This document shows positions 12,200 through 22,960 of a stretch of DNA of 64,000 bases, piece after piece (the stretch's first letter is position 1; every line of letters starts with the position of its first letter). The stretch lies in the NCBI RefSeq assembly GCF_047948215.1, contig NC_134456.1, positions 204,240,034 to 204,304,033 on the forward strand, read 5' to 3'. Origin of the DNA: Lycorma delicatula. Taxonomy: Eukaryota > Arthropoda > Insecta > Hemiptera > Fulgoridae. The notes below the pieces were generated by a model, which had not been told where the DNA came from, made no database searches, and saw only the letters and a list, made by a program, of their open reading frames with translations. Position numbers and translations under genes: made by a program.

Positions 12200-13388
12200 T
12201 ACAGGGCATTTCATAATGTTCGTCGGAGTTTCGAAAATTCATTAACAAAAAACTATTTCACTCATAAGAATAAAACAAGTACTGTACGAAAGAGTACTTC
12301 AAATAGTTTTTTTCACATATACTAGGCAGTTAGTAAACCATTTTCTCGCTAGGCGTCGACAATAGAAAACATGGCTGCCACGGGAAGCGAGAAGTCGTTC
12401 TGTGTGTTAGAATTTCACTTGTCAAAGTCAGTAATTTCTGTACAACGTGCGTTTCGGTTGAAATTTCATAAGCAGCCACCAAGTGACAATTTAATTCGTG
12501 CATGATATAAACAATTCAGTGAAACCGGTTGCTTGTGCAAGCGAAAATCAACTGGTCGTCTATCAACCTCAGAAATCAATGTCGAACGTGTGCGTGCAAG
12601 TCTCATTCGCAGCCCGTCAAAATCGACTGCGGCTGCAGGCAGAGAATTAGGAATTCCGAAAACAACAGTGTGGTGAGTTCTCCGTAAACGTTTATTATGC
12701 AAACCGTACCATCTTCAATTAATCCAGCGTCTTTCTGATGGAGATAAAACACGTAGGCTCGATTTTTGTTTACAATTACAGGAAAAGATGTTGTTAGATG
12801 AAGGTTTTCTAAACAAGATAATTTTCAGCGATGAAGCTACTTTCCATATTAGCGGCAAAGTAAACCGTCATAACGTGCGAGTTTGGGGAACTGAAAACCC
12901 ACACGCTTATACGGAACACATTCGGGATTCTCCGAAAGTAAACGTTTTTTGTGCGATCTCTCGTGAGGCAGTGTATGGGCCGTTCTTTTTTATGGAAACG
13001 ACAATAACCGGCATGATATGTCTGGATATGTTACAATTATGGCTTATGCCTCAGATACTCAACGACTTCATTTTCCAGCGAGATGGTTGTCCTGCCCATT
13101 TTCATAACGAGGTTCGGCAGTACCTTAACACAACATTACCTCGGCGCTGGATAGGACGTGCGTCTGAAGAAGACCAACACATTATGCTGTGGCTACCAAG
13201 ATCACCAGAACTCACGCCATGTAATTTCTTTCTCTGGAGTTACGTGAAAGATAAGATACATTTATAGATTTTAACAAAAACTGTTTTGAGTCCCTGCATC
13301 ACTTCGTGCAACTTTAATTTAGGTAAGTGAAATACTTTTTTTGTACTAAATTTTTGTAACTCCTAAAAACATTATGAAACGCCCTGTA
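12200..13388 (+). mobile_element. Complete Tc1/mariner-type transposon, 1189 bp
   Basis: The ends are imperfect inverted repeats of about 30 bp, opening TACAGGGCATTTCATAATGT on the left and, as reverse complement, TACAGGGCGTTTCATAATGT on the right. A TA dinucleotide flanks each end (12198-12199 and 13389-13390), the expected target-site duplication of the IS630/Tc1/mariner superfamily. The interior is one transposase reading frame with two premature stops. Because both ends and the duplication survive, this is the best preserved DNA transposon in the window and could in principle be moved by a related active transposase. Confidence 0.93.
12371..13267 (+). pseudogene. Tc1/mariner-type transposase with two in-frame TGA stops
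   Basis: Starting at the first ATG after the left terminal repeat, one frame encodes about 298 codons. The N-terminal helix-turn-helix half contains SVQRAFRLKF, TGCLCKRKSTGR and VRASLIRSPSKST. The catalytic half contains IIFSDEATFHISG (first D), FQRDGCPAHFHNEV (second D) and PRSPELTPCNFFLW. In the third block the usual SPDLTP aspartate is replaced by E. TGA stops interrupt codon 45 (12503-12505) and codon 102 (12674-12676). The frame ends at KDKIHL, short of the usual C-terminal helix, so the tail is probably lost too. The frame is otherwise intact, suggesting recent inactivation. Confidence 0.92.
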
Positions 13389-15297
13389 TAAAGTTAATTC
13401 TATATATGATTTAAATTTACGTGCGTTGGAAGTAAATCTTATTTAAATTACATCTTACCTCTAAGTCAATAAATTTTCATAAAAGGAAATGTGGTGAAGT
13501 AGAAAAATCCACTATTCATTAGCATTGGGTGCAGATTAATTATGTGTGGCCTCTGACTTGTATATTAATATCCACCCAGCCTTTTCAGACTAAAGGTCGC
13601 AAGGGATAAAAAGTTTAATATTTTTCTACAAGATTAAAGTATGACAGCTAGAATTAAGAGTTTTTTTTTTTTGCTAAGAAGTTTTTGTTTGTTTTAATTT
13701 TAAATACAATGTCCCCTCTGTAAGTAACTTAGTGAATAAATTAGTTTGAAATCATATATGATAAAGAGAGTACTTTATTTTCCTAATACAGCTTTTTTTC
13801 TGTTATTTAAAATATTATCACCTTAAAAAAATGGAAAAAAGTAGTAGGATTAAGTAAATATAAAAGATGAAAACAATTTTAAAATTTCAAATGTATCAAT
13901 ATTTATTAATTATTATTTTATTACTATCGTTATTTAATATTAAAATGACCAAGTTATTATTAAAACATAAAATAGTCAAAAAAAATTATAATTAGTGTTT
14001 TCTTAAAACTACAAAAACAATACAGAGCTATAAAAACTTAGATGTTTATTACGATTTTAATTAATGCTATTTTTAAAATTTTTCTTTTTGTTTACATCAA
14101 GACCAGTAGTTCGGTTTTGTCAATTTTTTAAAAATAAATTTCATTTGTAATTTATTCATGTCTTTCCCTACCAGGCAATATATTAACGTTTTTCAGCTGA
14201 AATTTACAATATTTGAATTCGAAGTATCTGAAACCTCAAATGCTACATACAGCCAAATAATATAGGAAAACTTAGTTCGAGTGTTCTGATACTGGTCTAA
14301 TCGATGATAGGAGTATTTTATTTCCGAAACTTTTGGTCTTTTGTCTTCTTTTAATTTCAATAATATGAATACCTTAAATATGTGAGGTTCAATATTAATT
14401 TTGCTATAAATTTCTGAACAAGATAAAGTTTCAAAGTCCATGATAAAGAGTGTTGAGGTCGAATACAGTGATACCAATTTTAGGGTGGAACAATTTATGA
14501 AATTAAAACAGTTATTTTATATGAACTATCAGGCGCTAGTTTGCAATATGTTAAACGTAGATGTTAATCAACTATTTTCTAGCAGTTTATTTATAGAAGG
14601 CGCATTAACATCAACTGTCGTAGAGCTTCAGAGAAGTTTTATCCTTTCACACATCTACCCAAATACGAAGTAGGAATAAAAAGTTAATTTTTATGGTTAA
14701 AATTAAATAAAATGAAAAAACGAAAATATAAAAATTTAAAAGCAATAGTGATTAAAGTTCTGTAATCATAATTTCGGTCAATATATCAGCTTATAAGCTT
14801 CTGCTGAAAACATATCACCTTAATCAAAAGCTTATAACATATCAGCTTAGTCAACTTATAAAAATAAAAAAAATCATCTTATTAAATGGAAATAGAAAAA
14901 AAAATGTTATTGAAAACTAGAGATTTATAAATGTAATAATTTTCGTTCATGATAAAGATGCAGCCTACTGACGATTCACCTACTGGCACTCCATTTGCTA
15001 ATCAATATCCAGAAGGCGCTAATAGTTCATCTGAGGGAATCTCGAATCAATCTTTTCTGCTTCAGGCAGGCCGAAATCAACGTATTTATTAGCAACAGGT
15101 TGCTTTTGTGGTTGGTTGTGGGTGACTGCAGTTAAGTAACTCCAAAATATGTATTAAGATCTAGCTTGTAGAGACGCAAGAAAGAGGTTATCCTCCACAG
15201 AGTTTGATAAGGACAAATTCAGTTTTAGAAAGGAGAAAGGAAAACGTAAGGTTATAGATATTTTAGTGTAATAATTAGGCTTGAAAAGGAATTTTAA
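13389..15297. other. AT-rich intergenic DNA with unassigned open stretches
   Basis: Open stretches at 14193-14477 (-, 94 codons) and 14440-14673 (+, 77 codons) overlap and match no family I know; chance frames are the likeliest reading. Around 14790-14860 there are short repeats of CATATCA and CAGCTTA/AGCTTATAA. The TTAA at 15294-15297 is the left target site of the following piggyBac insertion. Confidence 0.5.
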
Positions 15298-16258
15298 CCC
15301 TAGAATAGTACCTATACACAACAATAGTGAATGGTACCTATACGTCTTATAGACGTACAGCCCTGAAAAGTGCCAAAAAATGGTATAATAAATATTTTAA
15401 ATTCTGTAAATGTCAATAAATGTTAAATCTTCTTCTATTTGCATACTTACTACATATCATAGAATGAAAAACTGCTCTTAGAATTAAAATATTAAACAAA
15501 ACTGCAAGTAAGAAAACATTATTATAGAAAATAAATTTGAATTCGATTCCCAGGAATTTTTTCTAGCAGGTAAAAATGTTTAAATGAAAGGATGAGGTAT
15601 ATAAAAAACACTTTAGTGAGATTTAAACAAAAATTGGTCATAAATTTATTATTTTTTACAAACTTGGCAAATGTTGAAACAATGTTCGCCACACACTGGC
15701 TTTCTGCAGTTGCAGCAGGTCATTTTACTCATTCTTTTCTTCTTATAAGAACAGTACGTACAATACTGCCTTTTTTCAGATTTTGATGCCGCTTGTATTT
15801 CAACAGGTGCATCCGTCACACCGAGACAATCTTTTATGATGCTTCGTAGGTTGTGAGGCATGTGTGACTGTTTCAGTCTCTCCATCATCCACGGAATTGA
15901 CAGTTGATCGGCCAATTTCATGAGGAAGTGAAATCTTGACAAAGGCTTCTTGTCACCATTATTTTTCATAAAAAAATTGTGCAAATAAATAATGTAAGCA
16001 TTATAGCTTGCTATATTTAGCAAAAAAAAAATACATCAAGAATAGTACCAACACGCCTGAGAGGCGTGGTAGGATTTGTTAGAAAAAATGCACTGACCTT
16101 GATGTGAACACTTCTGAGGTTTGAAGTACACTAATTCTCCAATGGAGAGTCAGGTGTAGTATATCTAGAAGGCAGGGGTATTATTCTCCTCCAAAACAAA
16201 ATGGCGGCTGATCAACTACTGAACTACGTCTAATAGGCGTATACGTACCATTCTAGGG
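15298..16258 (-). mobile_element. Deleted piggyBac element, 961 bp, TTAA-flanked
   Basis: Both ends begin CCCTAGAAT (left CCCTAGAATAGTACC, right as reverse complement CCCTAGAATGGTACG), the classic piggyBac terminal motif. TTAA sits immediately outside each end (15294-15297, 16259-16262), matching piggyBac target duplication. Subterminal sequences contain short palindromes such as CGTCTTATAGACG and ACGCCTGAGAGGCGT. Only the C-terminal fifth of the transposase remains, so this is an internally deleted, non-autonomous copy on the minus strand. Intact ends mean it may still be mobilisable by a full-length relative. Confidence 0.93.
15649..16023 (-). pseudogene. piggyBac transposase C-terminal fragment
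   Basis: About 124 codons. The first part (NAYIIYLHNF, SRFHFLMKLADQL) matches the end of the piggyBac DDE domain. The last 40 residues are the cysteine-rich domain: YCTYCSYKKKRMSKMTC, CCNCRKPVCGEHC and a final CQVCKK, the cross-brace zinc-binding tail that in this family binds the terminal repeats. The DDD catalytic core and the whole N-terminus (several hundred residues) are missing. The open frame could still encode a DNA-end-binding domain, which is inference; no promoter or start context is evident. Confidence 0.9.
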
Positions 16259-16262
16259 TTAA

Positions 16263-17469
16263 AAATAATAAAGCCACCCCCGAGCGTTTGTAGACCCTGA
16301 ATAAATATTTAATACAGTAGAATGGAATAAATCTATCAAAATTTTAAGAAAATTTGGTGGTAATGTACGGAAAGATAATCTACAAAACTATATATTTATA
16401 TAATAAATTGCAGTTTTAACAAAGAAGCAGCTTGAAAAAATATTTTTTTTTTGCAAAGGATATAACGCAAAAGCTACACATATTTTTAACTTACAATTAA
16501 AAATTGATATAAAGCTATAATTAAACTTAAATTATTAGTTGTATTTGAAAGCTACAGGCTGTTAAACTAAGTTGAGGCCCTTTCAACCTAACTTGAGCGG
16601 AAGGTTCGACCGGCCGTTTACCTGTCAATCTGTTAGTTAAAAACCATGTTAGATATGAAAAGCTTTATAATTATGTAGACAATTAGATGTAACAGGGCTT
16701 TTATTTATAAATGTAAAAGCAGTAAAACGGACGAAGAAAGAGAAATACAAGCCATAAAAATTTCAAGAAAATTTATAAGCTATTAATAAATTTAAAAATT
16801 CGATAATATAAAACAGTATAATCAGAAAAAAAATTCCACATACAAAAATAAATAATATAAGTTAAATAAGTATATACGTAATATAGAACTTACGGTATTG
16901 CCAATCATATTTTGAAACGTTTAAAACTTTTTATATTTAAGTATATAATAATTTAGGTGTTCAATAAATAAATTGTTTCCAATTTGAACACATTACATAT
17001 GAAAACAAACTATTATTTAAAACAGGACTTTTAGAACTTAGTGCATAGAGAAATAAAATTATAAAAAGTGTAAAGTATTTAACACCATTTAAAAAACCAA
17101 ACACGTCTTATATAACAGAAAAGAATAAAAGAAAATTATACTATTTATAAAAGTATATTATCTACAAATTAAATAATAAACGTAATGAGTTCACAAACAA
17201 GCGATAGAAGAAATATTTTATTTAAACTAGGACAGAAGAGATTTTAAAATTGATAATCATAGACTGTTTACAACAAGCACTAATAAATATTACCGGTATT
17301 CAATTTGCTTTTAGGGAAGAATCCAATAAAGAATGCTTCTTGATATTAAAATTTCAAGACACGTAATTTTTAATATTGTCCTTTTTAACGAAAAATTAAG
17401 AATAATTGTAATAAACTTGCGACAACTTTAATGCATGGCAAATTAACACAAATGTAAAACTTTTAATTA
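16263..17469. other. AT-rich intergenic DNA, nothing recognised
   Basis: No open frame of note and no recognised repeat. Ends at the TA duplication before the next transposon. Confidence 0.6.
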
Positions 17470-17943
17470 CAGTAATCCCTCGCTAGTCGTGGGGATTCCA
17501 TTTCTCGTAAATAGCGCAAATAACGAAACCGCGAATAGCAAAATCAAACTTACATGGTAAAAAGGTTACCATTACATTACCTATTAAAATACTACGTACT
17601 AACAGACTACATGCTTATGAATGAGTGTAGCCAAAATAAATATGTTTACTTATGTACAGTACTGTATTTTTATTCATCTCACGTTAATTTGAACAACGAA
17701 AAACTTATGTACAGTACGTATATAATCGGAATCACCAAACACTAAGAAAATCTTAAAACACGAATGTTTTAAACGCGTAATGTAAGCCATCATTGTTAAC
17801 TTACTTTATTCTTTAAAAAAAACTCGTAATTAATTTTTTTTTTACGTAATTCCGCTAATGTTGCTTCTAATGTTGCTAATGTTGTTAAAATTTATTGACC
17901 GCTCTAGAAAAGGGTCAGTTTCAGAAAAATTCATTATTAGCTA

Positions 17944-18242
17944 CCTTCTTTTTCCTGTTGTTTTAGCCTCCGGTAATTACCGTTCAGATGTTACTTCAGA
18001 GGATGAATGAGCATGATATGTATGAGTGTAAATAAACTGTAGTCTTGTACAGTCTCAGTTCAATCATTCCTGAGATGTGTGGTTAATTGAAACCCAACCA
18101 CCAAAAAACATCGGTATCCACGATCTAGTATTCAAATCCGCATAAAAATAATTGACTTTACTAGGATTTGAACTCTGTAACTCTTGACTTCCAAATCAGC
18201 TGATTTGGGAAGATGCGTTCACTATTAGACCAACCCGTGGGG
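17944..18242 (-). mobile_element. tRNA-derived SINE, copy 1, with 12 bp target duplication
   Basis: On the minus strand the element starts at 18242 with a tRNA-like head: A box GGTTGGTCTAATAGTGAACG and B box GAGTTCAAATCCT. A body containing GCGGATTTGAATACTAGATC, TGGTGGTTGGGTTTCAATTA and CATTCATCCTCTGAAG follows, and it ends at GGCTAAAACAACAGGAAAAAG. CATTATTAGCTA flanks it at 17932-17943 and 18243-18254, an exact target-site duplication. It is about 300 bp, sits inside the Tigger element and is therefore younger than it. The tRNA head is not a functional tRNA: no cloverleaf is formed. Confidence 0.9.
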
Positions 18243-18344
18243 CATTATTAGCTAGCTACCTGGCTAAACAAAAAAATGATTTTTTAAGTTTAAGATTTTA
18301 AGTTTAGTAATTCACTTGTAACTTCTTCATTTAATCTTCATCTT

Positions 18345-19699
18345 CCGGACAAGGGAAAGGCTATGTTAACAGCTCTTCAAGGCTTTTCCGTGAACTCTTC
18401 CTTGTCACAGTGTATCAGCTTCTGAACATTGAAGCATCGATTTCATTGAAACCTTCACCTTGAATTTTATGTGCTATTTGTTCTATATCATTCACAATTT
18501 TATCAGCAGTTTTGTGTTTTCATTTTTTTCACTTTACATCTTTTTTTTAACAATGTTGGGCCACAGATTCCGACAGTATGCATTAATCAGTGATAGTTTA
18601 ATTTCACCAACCAACTCCTTAATGTTTGCAATGCAATCTACAATGGTGTAAATTTTCCACCACTGATTCATAATCAATGAATTATCCACTTCTGTTTCAC
18701 TTATCAACCCACTGAAAGTGGCAGATAATAAACTTTGAATACAGCAATGATCCCTTGATCCAAAGGCTGAATCAGAGCTTTGGCAAAAGCTCTGATTGCC
18801 ACCAAAATCAGTTTGGTGGCAAAAGTAACACTTCAATAGAAGGATAAAAAAATTTTGCTTCTTCCGCTTATTCTATGTCCTGCATATAAAATAATAACTT
18901 CAAATGACAAATATTTGTTTTCAGATAAAATTCAACATGTTTCGCAAAAAAATGAAACCACTCAATAAAAAGAGATGCTGTTACCCACGCTATTTGGTTT
19001 GAATTCCATAAATAAATAAGAGTTGGAGTTGGGTTTAGCGTGAATTCACTACTAGCATTGCAGAAAAAGAGGACTGTTAGACGATCTTAAAACCTGGAGC
19101 GGAATTCCTTTTTCGATAGAAAGGTTGGTGAAGCCATCCTCTTCCACATAAGCCTGTTTCATCGGCGTTAAAAGTTTGATCTGCAAAATAACCTTTTGTT
19201 GATATGAGGTTACGCAGTTATTCTGGAAATGAACGCGTTGCTTTGTGATCAGTTTTTGCTGCTTCTCCAGTTATGCTAACATTTTACGGGAAAATCCGTT
19301 TCTTGAATTTTTCAAACCAACCTTTACTAGCAGAAAACGTACTGGTCCCACTTTCATTTTCAGATTTAAGAAAGTGGTCGTACAAACATCGTGAAAAAGA
19401 AAAAGAAGTTTATTTTTCTCGAATAAGAAGTGTGAACTGAGAGGTATCCTTTTTTGCGTTTGATCTTCGATCCAAAAATTCAAAGTTTTTTCAGTTTTTT
19501 TAATATTTGTGTCACGACATACAGACGTAACCTTAGCTGATTGAGCAGAATCACCATTATACTTGCCTGTATCTTTTCTTAATTTTTTTAATGTAGCGAA
19601 CAGCTGATTCATTAACGTTATTAACAGCTTTGCTACTGAAGCTATGCTTTCACCACTTTTCAGTCTATCAAGAAAGTCGACTTTCTTAATTAGAGGCAT
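18345..19699 (-). pseudogene. Tigger/pogo (CENP-B-like) transposase, decayed
   Basis: The start at 19699 opens with a CENP-B-type helix-turn-helix: VDFLDRLKSGESIASVAKLL, then TEKTLNFWIEDQTQKRIPLS, the second DNA-binding half. Across frameshifts come FNADETGLCGRGW (first DDE residue, usually FNADETGLFW), SAPGFKI, then ALIQPLDQGIIAVFKVYYL (usually PNTTALIQPMDQG) near 18725-18790, WWKIYTIVDCIANIKEL near 18620-18665 and a tail with GEGFNEIDA near 18440. Roughly 450 codons are represented, with many stops. A perfect double hairpin replaces the conserved LPPNTT just before ALIQP. Domestication is unlikely given the stops. Confidence 0.88.
18770..18820. repeat. Double perfect hairpin inside the Tigger transposase
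   Basis: Arms AATCAGAGCTTT (18770-18781) and its exact complement (18786-18797) flank a 4 nt loop. Immediately after, TGCCACCAAA and TTTGGTGGCA (about 18797-18821) form a second 10 bp stem. Together they sit where the transposase should encode a short conserved linker. Confidence 0.85.
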
Positions 19700-19999
19700 A
19701 TCTCTTTTTTGGTCTTTTCTTTTTGAAGTTCACAACAACAACAAAAAAAAACAAAAAAAAACAATAATCCTGATACGCATCTCGGAACTTAATAAATCCG
19801 GGCACAAACAAATATTTCCATTCAGTATCACATTTGCAACTTGCTGGTTTATTGTTTTTACAGTACATACTGCATTTGAGAAAACGACATAAGCAATCCA
19901 CGTGCCAACTGCTGCGGTTGGCAGATGAGTCAGTTTGGCGCCAAGATAGTTCAAACGACAGAGCAGCGGCCGGCGGCGCTCGTAGTTTCTATATCGACA

Positions 20000-20608
20000 T
20001 AATTACGCTACAGTTAAAATAAACATTTTTACAAAAATATAAACATCACGTAGGCATCGTGTAAATTTATAACAAGTCGACAAGGAGAAATTCATATTCG
20101 TGGAGGAACGCAAAACTGTTTTTTTGTTTGGCTATAGACAGATTTGGAGATAGAAGACAATACAATCTGGACTTATTCCTACTGAACTAAGTGACATGCT
20201 TGTCAGTCCGTTCTAAACAAGAAATATTGTACGTTTAAAATAGGTTACTGTAATTTCTTTCTGATTACGGTAATAACACAATTAAAAGTATTAATTTACA
20301 TTTCTATATTCATAAATGGAATAGATTTAACTTGCAATTAATTAATTTCAATAATTTAATTAAGTAAACCGTTTTCACAAAAACGGTATCATACTTCATA
20401 GCGTTATATTCAAAGCTGATAGTAATAATTTGGACAGGTAGCCCTACGGAATCGCAACAAGTTGAGTATAGCTGCGGAATAAAACATAAAGTAATATTTT
20501 TATATTAAACATATATTTTATATCTATAGTTATAGTTTATCTGTTTATAGTTATATTTTTATACTTAAACGATCAATACTAGCTTAATAAGTCCTTAACC
20601 AGTTTCGT
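20000..20608. other. AT-rich spacer, nothing recognised
   Basis: Contains a small ACCGTTTT..AAAACGGT inverted pair near 20368-20387; no coding similarity seen. Confidence 0.55.
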
Positions 20609-21330
20609 CTATAATCTCCGTAGAACTATCTTCTGTGATAGTTCACAGAAGATAGTTCCACGATTTCTGAGGTTCCTCAGAAGTTCCCTCGATTTCTGAG
20701 GTTGACTAAGTTTCACACCACTGGAATTAATTTCCAATTCGTCTTCACTACCTGATATCTCATTATCGTCCATCTCTATGTTTATAATTATTCTTTTAAT
20801 GACATCTTCCATTAACGCATGTGTTCTCCAGTAAGAATCCATTATCTCCTGAACTTTTGACAATGATCTTTTGCAGTCATCTAAAGTAATTGACAAAATT
20901 GCATCTAATGTAACGGCTCTCAGTACTGTTAATGGCATGTAGGGCATATTGCGGTTTCGAATTTTTTTTTCAATTAGATTCCAAATAAATTAAATCGGGT
21001 TAAAATCTGGGTGGTAAGGTGAGCAATCTTGTAATTCCTTCATTATTTAATATTTCGTCTAATTCATGTGGGCGGTGTAGTTTGACAATTTCTAAAAGAT
21101 ATTTTTGTTAGATCTGGGTTGTAGTTAATTTAATTTTTTTGAGCCACTCTTGAATATCTTATTTCAATGAACTGGATGACGGAGGTTTATTTTTTTGTTT
21201 ATTATGGTAAGGTGCGTTATCTATAACTAAAATACAATTTGTCGGTAGTCCTGGGATAATTTGCTTTTCAATATATTTCAAAAAATCTTTCATTGTTCAT
21301 CTATTTATGATAAATAATCTTCTCTTTTAC
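20609..21330 (-). pseudogene. DDE_3 (IS630/Tc1/mariner superfamily) transposase, C-terminal half
   Basis: Reading the minus strand from about 21300: KDFLKYIEKQIIPGLPTNC then ILVIDNAPYHNKQKNKPPSS, the second catalytic aspartate in the VIDNAPYHN block. Then come DIQEWL, LLEIVKLHRP.ELDEI and ITRLLTLPP, the block leading to the third acidic residue (usually LPPYHCELNPIE). The end of the frame (20609-20947, 112 codons) encodes a C-terminal region with ALMEDVIKRIIINIEMDDNE. Stops and frameshifts break it at least four times, and the N-terminal DNA-binding and first catalytic block are absent. A perfect hairpin at 20623-20658 lies in the last codons. Confidence 0.8.
20623..20658. repeat. Perfect 16 bp hairpin plus local duplication
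   Basis: GAACTATCTTCTGTGA (20623-20638) and its exact complement (20643-20658) have a 4 nt loop. Just downstream CGATTTCTGAGGTT occurs twice (near 20661 and 20690), with TTCTGAGG/CCTCAGAA as a smaller inverted pair. Confidence 0.88.
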
Positions 21331-21371
21331 TCATGGAATCGTATACTAAAAACACTACTTTTAATAGAAAC

Positions 21372-21458
21372 GTTAACAGTAACATTGAAAATTGCAACTG
21401 TTGCAATTTTCAATGTTACTGTTAACTTTTCAGTGCAACTGTTGCAATTTTCAATGTA
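21372..21458. repeat. Perfect 26 bp inverted repeat with an extra direct copy
   Basis: Arm 21372-21397 (starts GTTAACAGTAACATTG) and its exact reverse complement 21401-21426 flank a 3 nt loop CTG. Part of the structure (GCAACTGTTGCAATTTTCAA) is repeated directly at about 21435-21456. No coding role is evident. Confidence 0.9.
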
Positions 21459-22162
21459 AAGAACAGAGAATATTTGTTTTTGTTTTAGTAATTACGTCTA
21501 CACATTACATAATGCTTATAACTGCATGGCCATTTTATACTTTTAACCCATTATTATATGACTCACGTGTAACTGTTCATCATCATATCATTACAGATAT
21601 TCAAGTATACATTAATGATATTTAACTTTATTTACTTGTATATAATTTTTTTAGTCATCATGTTGTGTTTTAAAGTATAATTACGAAGCAAACAAAGATC
21701 TTATTTCAGAATAACTGGGAAAAAGATAAAATTCATTTTTTATACAAAAATAGCCGTAATTAAGCAAAAGAAAAATTGATGTTTTATTATTAAACAATGA
21801 AATTAAACTGGCATCAATTAATTCATTAATATGAAATTAATGTAATGAAGCCTAATAAATAATGTAAAGTTATATAACACGGTCATGATGTGCGTCTGCA
21901 TCGATATACAAAGACAATAATGTTTAAAACAGTAATCTAATCTCATGGCAGAAGTGGAAATTACTTTAGTAGTACCACTGGACCGTGACTGACGCAGCAG
22001 TAGTTCGTAAACTCTCCGAATATGAACCTCGATTTGTTAATAAGTACTCGACAAATATTACACGTATAAATATAAAAAAAAACATAAAATGACTACCAGA
22101 TCACATTTGAGGATGTTGATTTAATTAAAATCATAATAAAAATACAATCTAACATCCTGATC
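21459..22162. other. AT-rich spacer, nothing recognised
   Basis: No recognised feature. Confidence 0.55.
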
Positions 22163-22960
22163 TCCGGAGAGGAAGACACCCACCTGCCTTGTGACAATCC
22201 CAGTCGCCACACCGACCCCTCCGTTCCTAGCCCTCATGGACTTTACCGGAGGTCGTCTTTCAGACCCTCTAAACTTGATAACACCACACAGTCATCAGTT
22301 TGGCTTATATCAGGTTGCCAGTGATGCAAAGTCTCGGCAGACATTTACAAAAGTGTATTTACACAATCCTCTATCGTCTTCATATGGTCTTCCCAACCAC
22401 GACAACCTACATAACTTACAACCCTAACTAACAAATTATCTGATTCGCGAAAGTGCGATTACCACGCCTTCCTCTAACACCGAAGGGTTTACACAAAAAC
22501 TCTTCCTACATCTAACTTCAATTAGACTACATACTAGATCATTATTTGACTGAACCTTTAAACACGAAAAATACTATTCTTATGGTAATAAAATAAAGTG
22601 TTGATTTCAACAACAATTTTGTCCGACACAATTTACTCAAAGTCTTATTGATTTACTTAAAAATTAAGAAACAAATTCTCAAATTTAATAAGCCTCTAAT
22701 GAAAACATGCCCTATTTTTCTCTGCTTTGGTCCGCTTTCGAGACTGAGGTTAATGTCTACAACCTCACACACCGCTGCTCCATCAAAGAGTTCTCCAAAC
22801 ATCCATTCTCTTCCTAATAGTGAATTTCTTAGCTAAACGAAGTTCGATGCCAAAACACCTCTCTTGTGTCGAAGTAAGCATCCAGGTGGGCCCCTAACCA
22901 CCCAGGTTGCTATTCTACCTAATACTACTAGAAGGTGACTGTACTTCTTTCCTCATTTTT
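22163..22960 (+). repeat. GC-richer LINE-like untranslated repeat, unclassified
   Basis: The first ~110 bp (GGAAGACACCCACCTGCC, CTTGTGACAATCCCAGTCGC, GTTCCTAGCCCTCATGGACT) is related to 30338-30430 downstream of a GACAGGACC-rich tract. It continues with CACAGTCATCAGTTTGGC and ends with a GTGGGCCCCTAACCACCC block near 22890. The same kind of sequence precedes RTE-like LINE sequence at 30.4 kb, so I read it as LINE untranslated sequence. No protein similarity was seen. Confidence 0.45.

Larger units (their letters stand above)
17470..19990 (-). mobile_element. Tigger/pogo-like transposon, minus strand, right end not found
   Basis: The left boundary is a pogo/Tigger-type terminal repeat: TA followed by CAGTAATCCCTCGC, then further CGCGAATAGC-type sequence to about 17548. 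The transposase pseudogene lies inside on the minus strand, so this is the element's 3' end. A SINE has inserted between the terminal repeat and the coding region. To the right, past the start codon at 19699, sequence up to about 19990 becomes GC-rich like a 5' leader, but I could not find the matching inverted repeat, so the right boundary is approximate or deleted. Confidence 0.75.

Noticed and set aside
14193..14673. Overlapping open frames on both strands as genes
   Set aside because: Mutually overlapping, AT-rich, no family resemblance.
15649..16023. Domesticated piggyBac-derived host gene
   Set aside because: The fragment lies between intact piggyBac termini and TTAA sites and lacks the DDD core, so a deleted transposon explains it fully.
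17944..18242. tRNA gene on the minus strand
   Set aside because: A and B boxes are present but no cloverleaf or acceptor stem forms, the element is ~300 bp, has a body and tail shared by other copies and is flanked by a target duplication: a SINE.
19686..20022. Several short overlapping frames near the Tigger 5' end
   Set aside because: Generated by A-rich CAACAACAA/AAAAC tracts and the element leader; no family resemblance.
21372..21458. CRISPR-like repeats
   Set aside because: Only one palindrome and one partial direct copy, no regular spacers, eukaryotic context.
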